A DNA stretch of 64,000 nucleotides from positions 1 through 64,000 of the forward strand of contig JBBQVP010000002.1 in NCBI GenBank assembly GCA_038211455.1, given 5' to 3'. The notes beneath the pieces were generated by a model. It searched no databases. It was not told the origin of the DNA and saw only the letters and a program-made list of their open reading frames with translations. The number at the start of each line of letters is the position of its first letter. Positions within the stretch are counted from its first letter, which is position 1. Position numbers and translations under genes: made by a program. This document shows positions 8,475-16,756 of this stretch, one piece after another. The DNA is from SZAS-79 sp038211455 (GTDB lineage Bacteria; Pseudomonadota; Gammaproteobacteria; Burkholderiales; SG8-39).

Positions 8475-9533
8475 ATGAAGCCGCTGCGTGTCGCCGTCGC
8501 GGGTGCAGGGTACTTCTGCCAGTTTCAACTCGATGGCTGGCGCCGAATACCGGGCGTCGAGGTCGTTGCGATCTGCAACCGCGACAAGTCGAAAGCCGCA
8601 GCGCTGGCGGCGCGATTCGGCATCCCGCGCGTGTTCGATGGCGTCGCGCAGATGCTCGACGCCAGCAACGCGGACCTGCTCGACATCGTCACACCGCCGG
8701 TGACGCATCTCGACTGCGTCGGCGAGGCGGCGCGCCGTGGAATTGCGGCCGTCTGCCAGAAGCCGTTCGGCAGATCGCACGCGGAGGCGCGCGAGATCGC
8801 GCAGCTCGCCGCGCGCGCGCGGATAACCCTAGCGATCCACGAAAACTTCCGCTTCATGCCACACTTTCGAGAGATGAAGCGCCTCCTAGACGAAGGGCGC
8901 CTTGGCGCCGTGCATTCGATCGCCTTCCGGCTGCGGCCTGGCGACGGGCAAGGCGCGGACGCCTACCTCGCGCGGCAGGCGTATTTCCAGGCCATGTCGC
9001 GTTTCCTGGTTTTCGAGACCGCGATCCACCTGATCGACACATTTCGCTACCTGCTTGGCGATCTTGCAGCGGTGACCGCGCGGCTGCGCCGCATCAACCC
9101 GGCGATCGCGGGGGAGGATGCGGGATACATCGTGTTCGAGTTCGCAAGCGGTGCGACCGGCCTGTTCGATGGCAACCGCCTCAACGATCATGTGGCCGAG
9201 AACCCGCGTCGCACGATGGGCGAATGCTGGCTGGAGGGAAGCGGGGGCGTGATGCGGCTGGACGGCGACGCGCGGCTCTGGTGGAAGCCGCACCAGAAGG
9301 ACGAGGTGGAACACCATTACGACCGCGGGCGCGACGACACCTTCGGCGGAGGCGCCTGCGACGCACTCCAGGCGCATGTGGTTCGCCATCTGCGCGAGCA
9401 GGCCCCCCTCGAAAACAGCGCCGAAGCCTACCTCGCCAACATGCTGGCGCTGGAAGCCGTCTACGCCTCGAACACCGAGGGCCGTCGGGTCGAACTCGCC
9501 GGCTTCAATGCCTCTGGGCCGCAAATCAGGTAA
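8475..9533 (+). CDS. Gfo/Idh/MocA family NAD(P)-dependent oxidoreductase
   Basis: A 352-residue oxidoreductase of the glucose-fructose oxidoreductase/inositol dehydrogenase family. The N-terminal Rossmann fold opens with RVAVAGAGYF; the family's catalytic lysine is in the 'EKP'-like position, here seen as VCQKPFGRSHAEA. The C-terminal half is the substrate-binding beta-sheet domain, with EDAGYIVFEFASGATGLFDG. The substrate (sugar, polyol or sugar acid) cannot be told from sequence. It follows the isopropylmalate-dehydrogenase-like gene after 2 bases and precedes the class II aldolase, consistent with one catabolic operon. Confidence 0.88.
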   Translation: MKPLRVAVAGAGYFCQFQLDGWRRIPGVEVVAICNRDKSKAAALAARFGIPRVFDGVAQMLDASNADLLDIVTPPVTHLDCVGEAARRGIAAVCQKPFGRSHAEAREIAQLAARARITLAIHENFRFMPHFREMKRLLDEGRLGAVHSIAFRLRPGDGQGADAYLARQAYFQAMSRFLVFETAIHLIDTFRYLLGDLAAVTARLRRINPAIAGEDAGYIVFEFASGATGLFDGNRLNDHVAENPRRTMGECWLEGSGGVMRLDGDARLWWKPHQKDEVEHHYDRGRDDTFGGGACDALQAHVVRHLREQAPLENSAEAYLANMLALEAVYASNTEGRRVELAGFNASGPQIR

Positions 9534-9578
9534 CTTCGGCGTTACGAACTTTCTCGCCAAGCCTCCGGAGATGCCGCA

Positions 9579-10226
9579 ATGAGCACGCCGATGCCGCCCG
9601 AATCGAAACTGCGCGAGGCGATCTGTGCGCTAGGCGCCTCGATCTATGCGCGCGGCCTGACGCACGGCTCGACCGGAAACATCAGCCAGAAATGCGCGGA
9701 CGGCTGGCTGCTCACGCCGACCGGTTCAAACCTCGGTACGCTTGATCCGGCGCGAATCTCGAAGCTCGACTGGACGGGAAAGCTGATTGCCGGCGACCCG
9801 CCGTCAAAGGAGGCCTTCCTGCATCTGGCCATGTACGAGGAGCGCGCCAAAAATGCGGCTGTCGTGCATCTGCATTCGACGCATTCGGTGGCGGTGTCCG
9901 TGCTGGAGGAGGTCGACCCCGCCGACGTATTGCCGCCGATGACCGCCTATTACGTGATGCGCATCGGCAGCCTGCCGCTGGTGCCTTATTTTGCCCCCGG
10001 GGACATGGCGCTCGCCCAGGCAGTGCGTGGTTTCGCCGGACGACACCATGCCGTGCTACTGGCCAATCATGGTCCGGTGGTCGCCGGATCCTCGCTCTCG
10101 GCTGCGGCCGACGCGGTGGAGGAACTCGAGGCCACAGCGAAGCTCTACTTGTTGCTGCGCCATGAGAAGGTGCGCTGCCTGACGCCCGAGCAGGTCGCAG
10201 ATCTGAGAAAGAAGCATCCCACCTGA
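9579..10226 (+). CDS. otnC: OtnC-like class II aldolase (3-oxo-tetronate 4-phosphate decarboxylase type)
   Basis: A 215-residue zinc-dependent class II aldolase/adducin-family enzyme. The pattern GLTHGSTGNISQK, LTPTGSNLGTLDPARISKLD, HLHSTHSVAVS and LANHGPVVAGSSLSAA matches the OtnC group, which decarboxylates 3-oxo-tetronate 4-phosphate to dihydroxyacetone phosphate. The histidines of HLHSTH are the expected metal ligands. The usual partners OtnK (kinase) and OtnI (isomerase) are not in this window; instead two dehydrogenases of other families lie upstream. The pathway may therefore be a variant, and exact substrate assignment is uncertain. Confidence 0.8.
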   Translation: MSTPMPPESKLREAICALGASIYARGLTHGSTGNISQKCADGWLLTPTGSNLGTLDPARISKLDWTGKLIAGDPPSKEAFLHLAMYEERAKNAAVVHLHSTHSVAVSVLEEVDPADVLPPMTAYYVMRIGSLPLVPYFAPGDMALAQAVRGFAGRHHAVLLANHGPVVAGSSLSAAADAVEELEATAKLYLLLRHEKVRCLTPEQVADLRKKHPT

Positions 10227-10235
10227 AGGAGTGCC

Positions 10236-10529
10236 ATGTACGTCGTAACCGTCGATTTCCGCATCAAGCCTGCGTTCCTCAATTCGTTCCGCGAAAAAAT
10301 GACCGCTAATGCGCGCGCCAGCCGGGAGCAGGAGCCGGGTTGCTTCCAGTTTGACGTCTGTACCGACCCGGGGGTGGCGGAATGCATCTACCTGTACGAG
10401 GTCTATGCCGACCGCGCCGCGTTCGACGCGCATCTCGCGTCTGCGCACTTCAGGGCCTTCGACCGCGAAGTCGCCGACTGGGTGAGCGCGAAGTCCGTGC
10501 GTGTGTTCGAGCGCATCGATCCTGCCTGA
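10236..10529 (+). CDS. Antibiotic biosynthesis monooxygenase (ABM/YgiN-like) domain protein
   Basis: A 97-residue single-domain protein with the ferredoxin-like ABM fold: the first strand YVVTVDFRIKPAFLNSF, the ASREQEPGCFQFDV core, then YEVYADRAAFDAHLASAHF. Members act as cofactor-free quinol monooxygenases or heme-degrading enzymes, or assist catabolic clusters in unknown ways. It starts 9 bases after the OtnC-like gene with an AAGGAG-type ribosome-binding site, so it is in the same transcription unit. Confidence 0.85.
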   Translation: MYVVTVDFRIKPAFLNSFREKMTANARASREQEPGCFQFDVCTDPGVAECIYLYEVYADRAAFDAHLASAHFRAFDREVADWVSAKSVRVFERIDPA

Positions 10530-10583
10530 ATCGCCAGTCGGCGACCGCCGAAGATATGCAAGCTACGCAACAGGAGCCCCGCC

Positions 10584-11039
10584 ATGAGCCGTGACGTCAT
10601 CGATGTCGACAAACCCTGGGTCAAGGAGATCTCGTTTTCTCTGGGCGTGGCCTCAGACGACAAGCTGCTGTTCACTGCCGGGATCACTGCGCGCGATCCG
10701 CAAGGGAAGGTGGTCGGCCAGGGCGACATCAGAGCGCAGATCGAGCAGTGCTTTCGCAATGCCGGTGATGTGCTTCACACGGCCGGCGCGGACTACGGAG
10801 ATGTGCTCAAGTGGACCATGTACACCACCGACATCGTTGCCTACGGCCGGCACGGCGACGTATGGCGGCGCTTTTTCGTCAACAAGCCGGCGAGCACGCT
10901 CATCGAGGTCAGCCGATTCATGCTTCCCGAGATGCTGGTCGAGATCGAGGCCGTCGCACGCATACCGGCGCGGGCCATGCACGTTAGGCCCGGGCTTGGC
11001 GAGACGACGTCTGCCGAGGCCCCGCCGGTGCTTTCATGA
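10584..11039 (+). CDS. RidA/YjgF/YER057c/UK114 family protein
   Basis: A 151-residue member of the RidA superfamily, which includes imine/enamine deaminases that hydrolyse reactive intermediates. The core is visible as FTAGITARDPQGKVVGQGD, QIEQCFRNAGDVLHTAGADY and YTTDIVAYGRHGDVWRRFF. The C-terminal EVSRFMLPEMLVEIEAVARI lacks the classical 'RVxVxxLPxxxxVEI' arginine context in its usual form, so this may be a divergent RidA subgroup without deaminase activity. It belongs to the catabolic run and has a good GGAG ribosome-binding site shortly upstream. Confidence 0.85.
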   Translation: MSRDVIDVDKPWVKEISFSLGVASDDKLLFTAGITARDPQGKVVGQGDIRAQIEQCFRNAGDVLHTAGADYGDVLKWTMYTTDIVAYGRHGDVWRRFFVNKPASTLIEVSRFMLPEMLVEIEAVARIPARAMHVRPGLGETTSAEAPPVLS

Positions 11040-11068
11040 CAGTGAGTTTATTTCCCTAAAAAGAAAAA

Positions 11069-11938
11069 ATGCCGACTGAAAGCCTGTGCAGCGCAGGAGA
11101 CGTGATCCACCCGGGCGCGCTGATCGCAGAAATATCCTCAGTGGCGCAGCACCATGCCACACCGTGCGGCGAGGGCGAACTCGTCTGGCGGTGCTGGGGC
11201 GAGGGCAGGCCGATCGTGCTCCTGCACGGCGGCACGGGATCGTGGACCCATTGGGTCCGCAATGTTCGCGCATTGGCTCAGACACATGCGGTTTGGGTCC
11301 CGGACATGCCCGGCTACGGCGAATCCGCAGCGCCTCCCAGGGGTTCGGGCGTTGCCGAGATCGCCGCAATCATCGCGCAGGGAATCAAGCGCGTGCTCCC
11401 GGCGGGCCGCAGGTTCGATCTCGCCGGATTCTCGTTCGGCGGGCTGGTGGCCGGCCATCTGGCGGCGCACTGCCTGGCGGATCTGGGCACGCTTGTCCTG
11501 GTCGGGGCCGGTGGGCTCGGGCTGCGCGAGGGGAAAAAGCTGCCTTTGGTCGCCTGGCGCCACCTGAAGGACGAAGCCAGCCGTCGCGCGGCACACCGCC
11601 ATAACCTTTCGGGTCTGATGTTGTGGGATGAAAAGAAAATCGATGCTCTCGCGCTGGAAGTGCAGGCGCGCAACGCCGAACGCTCGCGGATCAACAGCGG
11701 GCCCTTTTCGCGCGGCGATTCGCTGCTCAATCCCCTGTCACGGCTCGCGGGGCGTATCCGCCTGCGCGGTATCTGGGGGCGGCACGATGTGACCGCCGGC
11801 GGGCGGTTGGCTGAAGTCGAGCCGTTGCTGCGGCGTACCGATCCGCAGGCGGCTCTAGAGGTTATCGAGGACGCGGGACACTGGGTGATCTACGAGCAGC
11901 CGGAACGATTCCATGCGGCGTTAGGCGCGGCACTGTAG
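11069..11938 (+). CDS. Alpha/beta fold hydrolase
   Basis: A 289-residue alpha/beta hydrolase. The oxyanion-hole region is LLHGGTGSWTHW, the nucleophile elbow GFSFGG places the catalytic serine at residue 122, the acid is likely in GIWGRHDVTAGG, and the catalytic histidine in DAGHWVIYEQPERF. The substrate is unknown; esters, lactones or C-C bonds from the upstream pathway are possible. A purine-rich AAAAAGAAAAA tract just before the ATG may serve as ribosome-binding site. It is the last plus-strand gene before the convergent CoA-transferase. Confidence 0.85.
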   Translation: MPTESLCSAGDVIHPGALIAEISSVAQHHATPCGEGELVWRCWGEGRPIVLLHGGTGSWTHWVRNVRALAQTHAVWVPDMPGYGESAAPPRGSGVAEIAAIIAQGIKRVLPAGRRFDLAGFSFGGLVAGHLAAHCLADLGTLVLVGAGGLGLREGKKLPLVAWRHLKDEASRRAAHRHNLSGLMLWDEKKIDALALEVQARNAERSRINSGPFSRGDSLLNPLSRLAGRIRLRGIWGRHDVTAGGRLAEVEPLLRRTDPQAALEVIEDAGHWVIYEQPERFHAALGAAL

Positions 11939-11990
11939 CCTCGGACGGATTCGCGTGCGGTGGCAGGCAGCCGACGGTCGCCGTGGCCGG

Positions 11991-13235
11991 TCATGCGGAT
12001 GCTCCATCCACAATGCCGCGGTCCTTCAGCGCCAGGATTTGCTCAGGGGTCAGGCCGATCTCGCGCAAGATCGACTCGGTGTCCTCACCGAGGTCGGGCG
12101 CGTTGCGGCGGTGGCTTCCAGGGGTGAGCGACAGCTTGGGCACGAACCCGGGCACGGTGACCGTGCTGCCGTCTGCCATGCGGATTTCCTGCAGCATGCC
12201 GCGCGCCTTGTAGTGCGGGTCAGCGGCAATGTCCGCGATCGTATAGATGCGGCCCGCGGGCACGGAAGCCTGCTCGAGCGCGGCCAGCACCTCGGTGACC
12301 GTGCGCCCGGATGTCCAGGCGCCTATGGCTTCGTCCAGTTCGGCAACTCGCAGCACCCGGCCGGCGTTGTCGGCGAGCGTCGGGTCATTGCCCAGGTCGG
12401 TGCGGCCGATCAGCGTCATCAGCCTGCGGAAAATGCTGTCGCCATTGCCCGCGATCAGGGCGTAGCCGCCGTCCTTGCAGCAGTAGGCATTGGTGGGCGC
12501 GATGCCGGGCAGGGCGCTCCCCGCAGGTTCGCGCACGGCGCCGAAGGCGCAGTATTCGGGTAGCAGGCTTTCCATGCAGTTGAATACGGCTTCATACAGC
12601 GCCACATCGATGACCTGGCCCTCGCCGGTGGCGTTGCGGTGCTGCAGCGCCAGCAGGATCCCGATCACGCCGTGTAGCGCCGCCAGCGTGTCGCCGATGC
12701 TGACGCCCACGCGCACCGGCACCCGGCCGGGTTCGGCGGAGAGGTGGCGCAGGCCGCCCATGGCTTCGGCCACGACACCAAATCCTGGTCGGTTGCGGTA
12801 GGGTCCGCTCTGACCGTATCCGCTGACACGCAGCACGATGAGCCCGGGGTTCAGCTTCAGCAGGTCTTCAGGTGCCAGTCCCCAGCCTTCCATCGCACCC
12901 GGCCGGAAGTTTTCGATCAGCACGTCAATTTCTCTGGCCAGCTTGCGGACAATTGCCTGGCCTTCGGGCTCCCGCAGGTCCAGCGCCAGCGATCGCTTGT
13001 TGCGGGACTGCACCTGCCACCACACCGAAGTGCCGTCCTTGAGAAGGCGCCACTTGCGCAATGGGTCGCCGCCTTGCGGTGGCTCCACTTTGATTACGTC
13101 CGCCCCGAAATCGGCGAGTGTCTTGGCCGCGAAGGGGCCGGCGATCAACTGTCCGAGTTCGAGGACCTTGAGCCCCCCGAGCGCTGTCTGCGCCGGCGCT
13201 GTCCCGCTCGTGTCGGTCGCGGTGATGCTGTCCAT
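11991..13235 (-). CDS. CaiB/BaiF (class III) CoA-transferase
   Basis: A 414-residue family III acyl-CoA transferase. The ORF is open further upstream to 13922 across cbpA, but the ATG at 13235 has a strong AAGGAGA ribosome-binding site and puts the protein at the usual length. Family motifs are LKVLELGQLIAGPFAAKTLADFG without gaps, DVIKVEPPQGGDPLR, NKRSLALDLREPEG and the aspartate-containing VIDVALYEAVF region. It transfers CoA between carboxylic acids; the acid is unknown. It is convergent with the catabolic cluster and divergent from cbpA. Confidence 0.92.
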   Translation of the reverse strand: MDSITATDTSGTAPAQTALGGLKVLELGQLIAGPFAAKTLADFGADVIKVEPPQGGDPLRKWRLLKDGTSVWWQVQSRNKRSLALDLREPEGQAIVRKLAREIDVLIENFRPGAMEGWGLAPEDLLKLNPGLIVLRVSGYGQSGPYRNRPGFGVVAEAMGGLRHLSAEPGRVPVRVGVSIGDTLAALHGVIGILLALQHRNATGEGQVIDVALYEAVFNCMESLLPEYCAFGAVREPAGSALPGIAPTNAYCCKDGGYALIAGNGDSIFRRLMTLIGRTDLGNDPTLADNAGRVLRVAELDEAIGAWTSGRTVTEVLAALEQASVPAGRIYTIADIAADPHYKARGMLQEIRMADGSTVTVPGFVPKLSLTPGSHRRNAPDLGEDTESILREIGLTPEQILALKDRGIVDGASA

Positions 13236-13283
13236 GCTTGAAGTCTCCTTGCAATCTGGCTGTTTCGGCCCAAGATACGGAAC

Positions 13284-14231
13284 ATGAAATACAAGGACTA
13301 TTATGAAGTCCTCGGCGTTGCGCGCGATGCCGGCGCGGAGGACATCAAGAAAGCCTACCGAAAGCTCGCGCACAAGTACCACCCGGATGTGTCGAAAGAC
13401 CCCGCCGGAGAGGAGAAATTCAAGGACATTGCCGAGGCCTATGCAACACTGAAGGATGCCGACAAGCGGGCGGCCTACGACCAGCTCGGCAGACACCAGC
13501 CGGGAGAAAGCTTTCGCCCTCCTCCGGACTGGGGCGCGCAATTCGGCGCCGGGCAGCATCAGTTTGACGAGGCGGATCTTGCCGATCTGTTCGCAGGACT
13601 CGCGGGGCGCGTTCATGGAACACACGGTCAGCGCCTGGCGATGCCTGGCGAAGATTACGAGGTCACCGCGCGCATTTCGCTTTCGGACGCGTTCAGCGGA
13701 ACCCAGGTGGATCTGAATCTCGGCGTGCCTGAATACGATGCGCACGGCCGTTTGCACAGCGTACCCCGGATATTCACGGCGCGAATCCCCAAGGGCGCCA
13801 CCGACGGCCAGAGGCTGCGCCTGCGCGGCAAGGGCGGCAAAGGGTTCAACGGCGGACCGGACGGCGACCTGTACCTGAACATCGCGCTCCTGCCGCACAA
13901 GCTGTTTCGTCCCGACGGTCACGACCTCTACCTCGACTTGCCGCTTGCGCCATGGGAAGCGGCACTGGGCGCCACTCTGGAAGTGCCGACGCTGGCGGGC
14001 TCAGTGCACCTCAAAGTCCCTGCAGGTACACCCGCTGGCAAGCGGTTGCGACTGGCGAAGCGCGGTCTGCCGCGCCCGCACGGCGATCCGGGCGACCTGT
14101 TCGCGATCGTGCAGATCGTCGTGCCGCACAGCCTGACCGATAGAGAGCGTAAACTTTTCGAGGAACTGGCGGCTGGATCGACGTTCGACCCGCGCGGCCA
14201 TTTCAAGGCGGAGGTGCCGCATGAACACTGA
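13284..14231 (+). CDS. cbpA: Curved DNA-binding protein CbpA, DnaJ-type co-chaperone
   Basis: A 315-residue J-domain protein. The J domain occupies residues 5-70, with the HPD triad at 33-35 that stimulates DnaK. There is no DnaJ zinc-finger domain; instead a Gly/Phe linker leads directly to two C-terminal substrate-binding domains (ARIPKGATDGQRLRLRGKG and LKVPAGTPAGKRLRL). This layout is CbpA rather than DnaJ. It overlaps by 11 bases with the downstream MerR-like modulator gene, the typical cbpA-cbpM pair. Confidence 0.94.
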   Translation: MKYKDYYEVLGVARDAGAEDIKKAYRKLAHKYHPDVSKDPAGEEKFKDIAEAYATLKDADKRAAYDQLGRHQPGESFRPPPDWGAQFGAGQHQFDEADLADLFAGLAGRVHGTHGQRLAMPGEDYEVTARISLSDAFSGTQVDLNLGVPEYDAHGRLHSVPRIFTARIPKGATDGQRLRLRGKGGKGFNGGPDGDLYLNIALLPHKLFRPDGHDLYLDLPLAPWEAALGATLEVPTLAGSVHLKVPAGTPAGKRLRLAKRGLPRPHGDPGDLFAIVQIVVPHSLTDRERKLFEELAAGSTFDPRGHFKAEVPHEH

Positions 14232-14553
14232 TCCCGAAGACGCTGCCTGGATGAACGAGCAGACCCGGGTTTCTCTCGAAGAGCTTGCCGCGTTGTCCGG
14301 ACTGAACGATTCCACGCTGCGCGAACTGGTCGAATACGGAGCGCTGGTTCCTGTGGATCCCGGCAATGTGCACTGGACGTTCAGCGCACATTGCGTGGTC
14401 GCGGTGAAGCGAGCCGGGCGCCTGCGCAAGGATTTCGACCTCGACCCCAACGCGCTCGCACTGGCGCTGTCCCTGCTCGGGCGCATCCAGGCGCTTGAAG
14501 ACCACCTTAGTTCGCTGCAGGCGCAGGTGCCGCAGCGCTTCGGTCAGTTGTAG
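14221..14553 (+). CDS. cbpM: Chaperone modulator CbpM, MerR-like
   Basis: A 110-residue protein with an N-terminal MerR-like helix-turn-helix (VSLEELAALSGLNDSTLRE) and a C-terminal helical segment (LALSLLGRIQALEDHLSSLQ). CbpM binds the J domain of CbpA and blocks its interaction with DnaK. The overlap of 11 bases with cbpA makes co-translation likely and supports the call, since the sequence alone is short. Confidence 0.88.
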   Translation: MNTDPEDAAWMNEQTRVSLEELAALSGLNDSTLRELVEYGALVPVDPGNVHWTFSAHCVVAVKRAGRLRKDFDLDPNALALALSLLGRIQALEDHLSSLQAQVPQRFGQL

Positions 14554-14646
14554 AGCAGCTCCACGGTCGCACTTCGGTGCGCCGGGCGACCGGCCAATTG
14601 GGAGCGGCGGAAAGAGGGCTGTAAACTACGCGCAATTCCGCGCCAC

Positions 14647-15804
14647 TTGAGCTTCCCGACCTCGCACTTGCGCCTCTCACCGCCCACGCGGCTTTCCGCG
14701 TACTACTTCGCGTACTTCTGCTACCTCGGCGCCTACGCACCCTATTTTTCGCTGTACCTTGCGGGCGCCGGCTTCACGCCGGCGGAAATTGCCAGCATCC
14801 TCGCGCTGCCCCAGTTCGCGCGCATTTTCGCGCCGATGGCCTGGGGCTGGCTGTCGGACGCCACCGGCTCGAGACGCGGTGTAGTCGCCCTGTCCAGCGG
14901 GCTCACCGCGGCGGCCTACGGCCTGCTGTTTTTTACGACCGGCTTCACGCAGACCGCGCTGGTGGTCGCGCTGGTCGGGACCTTTTCCGCGGCTGTACTG
15001 TCGATCGTCGATGCGCTCACATTTTCGGTGCTTGGGCCGCACACCCATCGTTATGGTCCGATCCGCCTGTGGGGCTCTGTGGGATTCATCCTGGCGGTGC
15101 TGTTGACCGGCGCAATGCTGGACGTCGTGCCGGTAACTCGGCTCCTCTGGGTGGTTTCAGTCCTGAGCGTGGTTACCTTCGCCGTCGCTTTCTGCCTGCC
15201 GGTGCACGCGGTCGAGCGTGCGCAGGCGGCCCGTGGGGCATTGCGCGTGATCCTGACGCGCCCGGATGTGCTCGCGTTCTTCGCAGCGTGCACCTGCATG
15301 ACCATCGCGCATGGCGCACTCTACGTCTTCTATTCGCTCTACCTTGTCGAGCACGGCTATTCGAAAGCGATGGTCGGCATGCTGTGGACCCTGGGGGTCC
15401 TGGCAGAGATTGTGGTTTTCCTTGCGATGCCGGCGCTGATGCGACGGTTCAGCCTCCGCGCGATCCTGCTGGTCAGTTTCATCGCAGCCGGCGTGCGCTT
15501 TGTCGCCATTGGCTGGGGGGTGGGTTCCCTTATCGTGCTCGCCACGGCACAGTTGCTGCATGCGGCGACGTTCGGGTCGTTTCACGCATCTTCTATCGCG
15601 ATGGTGCATCGATTGTTCGCGGGACCGCTGCAGGTTCGCGGACAGGCCCTCTACATGAGCGTCGCGTACGGCTTCGGGGGCATGGCCGGGACGCTGCTGG
15701 CAGGTGCCGCGTGGGAACCGCTGGGGGCTGCAATGACGTTCGGCGTAAGCGCGCTATTCGGCTGCCTGGGTGCAGTCATCGTCGCATGGCGCGTCCGGGT
15801 TTAA
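14647..15804 (+). CDS. MFS transporter, HcaT/LacY-like (MFS_1_like)
   Basis: A 385-residue inner-membrane carrier with about 12 hydrophobic helices. The opening SAYYFAYFCYLGAYAPYFSLYL and the PQFARIFAPMAWGWLSD loop with its charged A-like motif resemble the HcaT/nucleoside-H+ symporter branch of the major facilitator superfamily. The first codon is taken as TTG at 14647; no better ATG lies before the first helix. The substrate cannot be deduced. It lies alone between cbpM and the M48 protease gene with short gaps. Confidence 0.85.
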   Translation: MSFPTSHLRLSPPTRLSAYYFAYFCYLGAYAPYFSLYLAGAGFTPAEIASILALPQFARIFAPMAWGWLSDATGSRRGVVALSSGLTAAAYGLLFFTTGFTQTALVVALVGTFSAAVLSIVDALTFSVLGPHTHRYGPIRLWGSVGFILAVLLTGAMLDVVPVTRLLWVVSVLSVVTFAVAFCLPVHAVERAQAARGALRVILTRPDVLAFFAACTCMTIAHGALYVFYSLYLVEHGYSKAMVGMLWTLGVLAEIVVFLAMPALMRRFSLRAILLVSFIAAGVRFVAIGWGVGSLIVLATAQLLHAATFGSFHASSIAMVHRLFAGPLQVRGQALYMSVAYGFGGMAGTLLAGAAWEPLGAAMTFGVSALFGCLGAVIVAWRVRV

Positions 15805-15842
15805 ACTGCGGGGACCACGCGCATCAGCAGAGCAGAGCGACT

Positions 15843-16658
15843 ATGGACCAATTTAAATTCTACAGTCTTACGCTGTTTGCGTTGCTGGTTGCCGGGTGCC
15901 AGAGCGTGCAGACCACGCAGCCCGGGATAGTCGGCGTGAATCGCACGCAGAACATGCTGGTGTCGTCAAAGCAGATCAACGACGGCGCGCAGAAGGCGTA
16001 TGCAGGGACGCTGCAGGCGGCGGCGAAGAAGGGCCTGCTGGACCGCGATGCCGCACAGGTGGCGCGCGTGCGCGCCGTGGCCGCGCGGCTGATTCCGCAG
16101 ACAGCCGTCTTCCGTCGCGACGCGCCCGGCTGGAGCTGGGAAGTCCACGTCATCACCTCGAAGGAGATCAACGCCTGGTGCATGCCAGGTGGAAAGATCG
16201 CGGTCTATACCGGGATCCTCGACGCCTTGAGACTCACCGACGATGAACTCGCGGCAGTGATGGGACACGAAATTTCGCATGCGCTGCGTGAGCACGGACG
16301 CGAACGCGCGTCCCAGGCGATGGCGCAAGGATTGGTGATCAACGTGGTTAGCGCGGCGACCGGCCTGTCGGGACTGACGCAGGATCTGTCGAAGCTGGTC
16401 CTCGACCTGACGTTCAATCTTCCGAACTCCCGCCAGGACGAGACCGAGGCCGACCGGATGGGCGTCGAGCTCGCCGCGCGTGCAGGCTACGATCCGCGCG
16501 CGGCGATCACGTTGTGGCAGAAAATGGGGAGCGCGGGCGGGTCGGCGCCGCCGCAGTTTCTCTCCACGCATCCGGCGAACCAGACGCGGATTGCGGACCT
16601 GCGCGTCTATGCCGAGCGGGTTTATCCGTTGTACGCAAACGCCCGCCCCGGACGTTGA
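15843..16658 (+). CDS. M48 family metalloprotease lipoprotein
   Basis: A 271-residue periplasmic zinc protease. The ATG at 15843 is chosen because it opens a signal peptide with a lipobox (LLVAGC, Cys19); the frame is open far upstream but there it only shadows the transporter gene. The zinc-binding HEISH motif is at residues 142-146 and the third ligand is probably in ETEADRMGVELAARAGYDP. The compact size without TPR repeats resembles LoiP/YcaL-type proteases rather than BepA. A role in envelope protein quality control is inferred from the family. Confidence 0.92.
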   Translation: MDQFKFYSLTLFALLVAGCQSVQTTQPGIVGVNRTQNMLVSSKQINDGAQKAYAGTLQAAAKKGLLDRDAAQVARVRAVAARLIPQTAVFRRDAPGWSWEVHVITSKEINAWCMPGGKIAVYTGILDALRLTDDELAAVMGHEISHALREHGRERASQAMAQGLVINVVSAATGLSGLTQDLSKLVLDLTFNLPNSRQDETEADRMGVELAARAGYDPRAAITLWQKMGSAGGSAPPQFLSTHPANQTRIADLRVYAERVYPLYANARPGR

Positions 16659-16756
16659 GAAACGTTGCTCCCGGACGCGTTCCGGGGCGCGCTGTTGTGC
16701 GATAATTATCAGTTCCACAACGGATTTTGGGCATTTATCTGCCCCGTTATCAGGCC

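Noticed and set aside
13236..13922. N-terminal extension of the CoA-transferase frame
   Set aside because: It is antisense to cbpA. The ATG at 13235 has a strong ribosome-binding site and gives normal family length.
15069..15842. Upstream extension of the M48 protease frame
   Set aside because: It lies within the MFS transporter gene in another frame; the lipoprotein signal peptide starts exactly at 15843.
16701..16710. Palindrome GATAATTATC upstream of leuC, possible Fur or LysR operator
   Set aside because: Only 10 bases long, no second half-site or matching -35 element; too little to assign a regulator.
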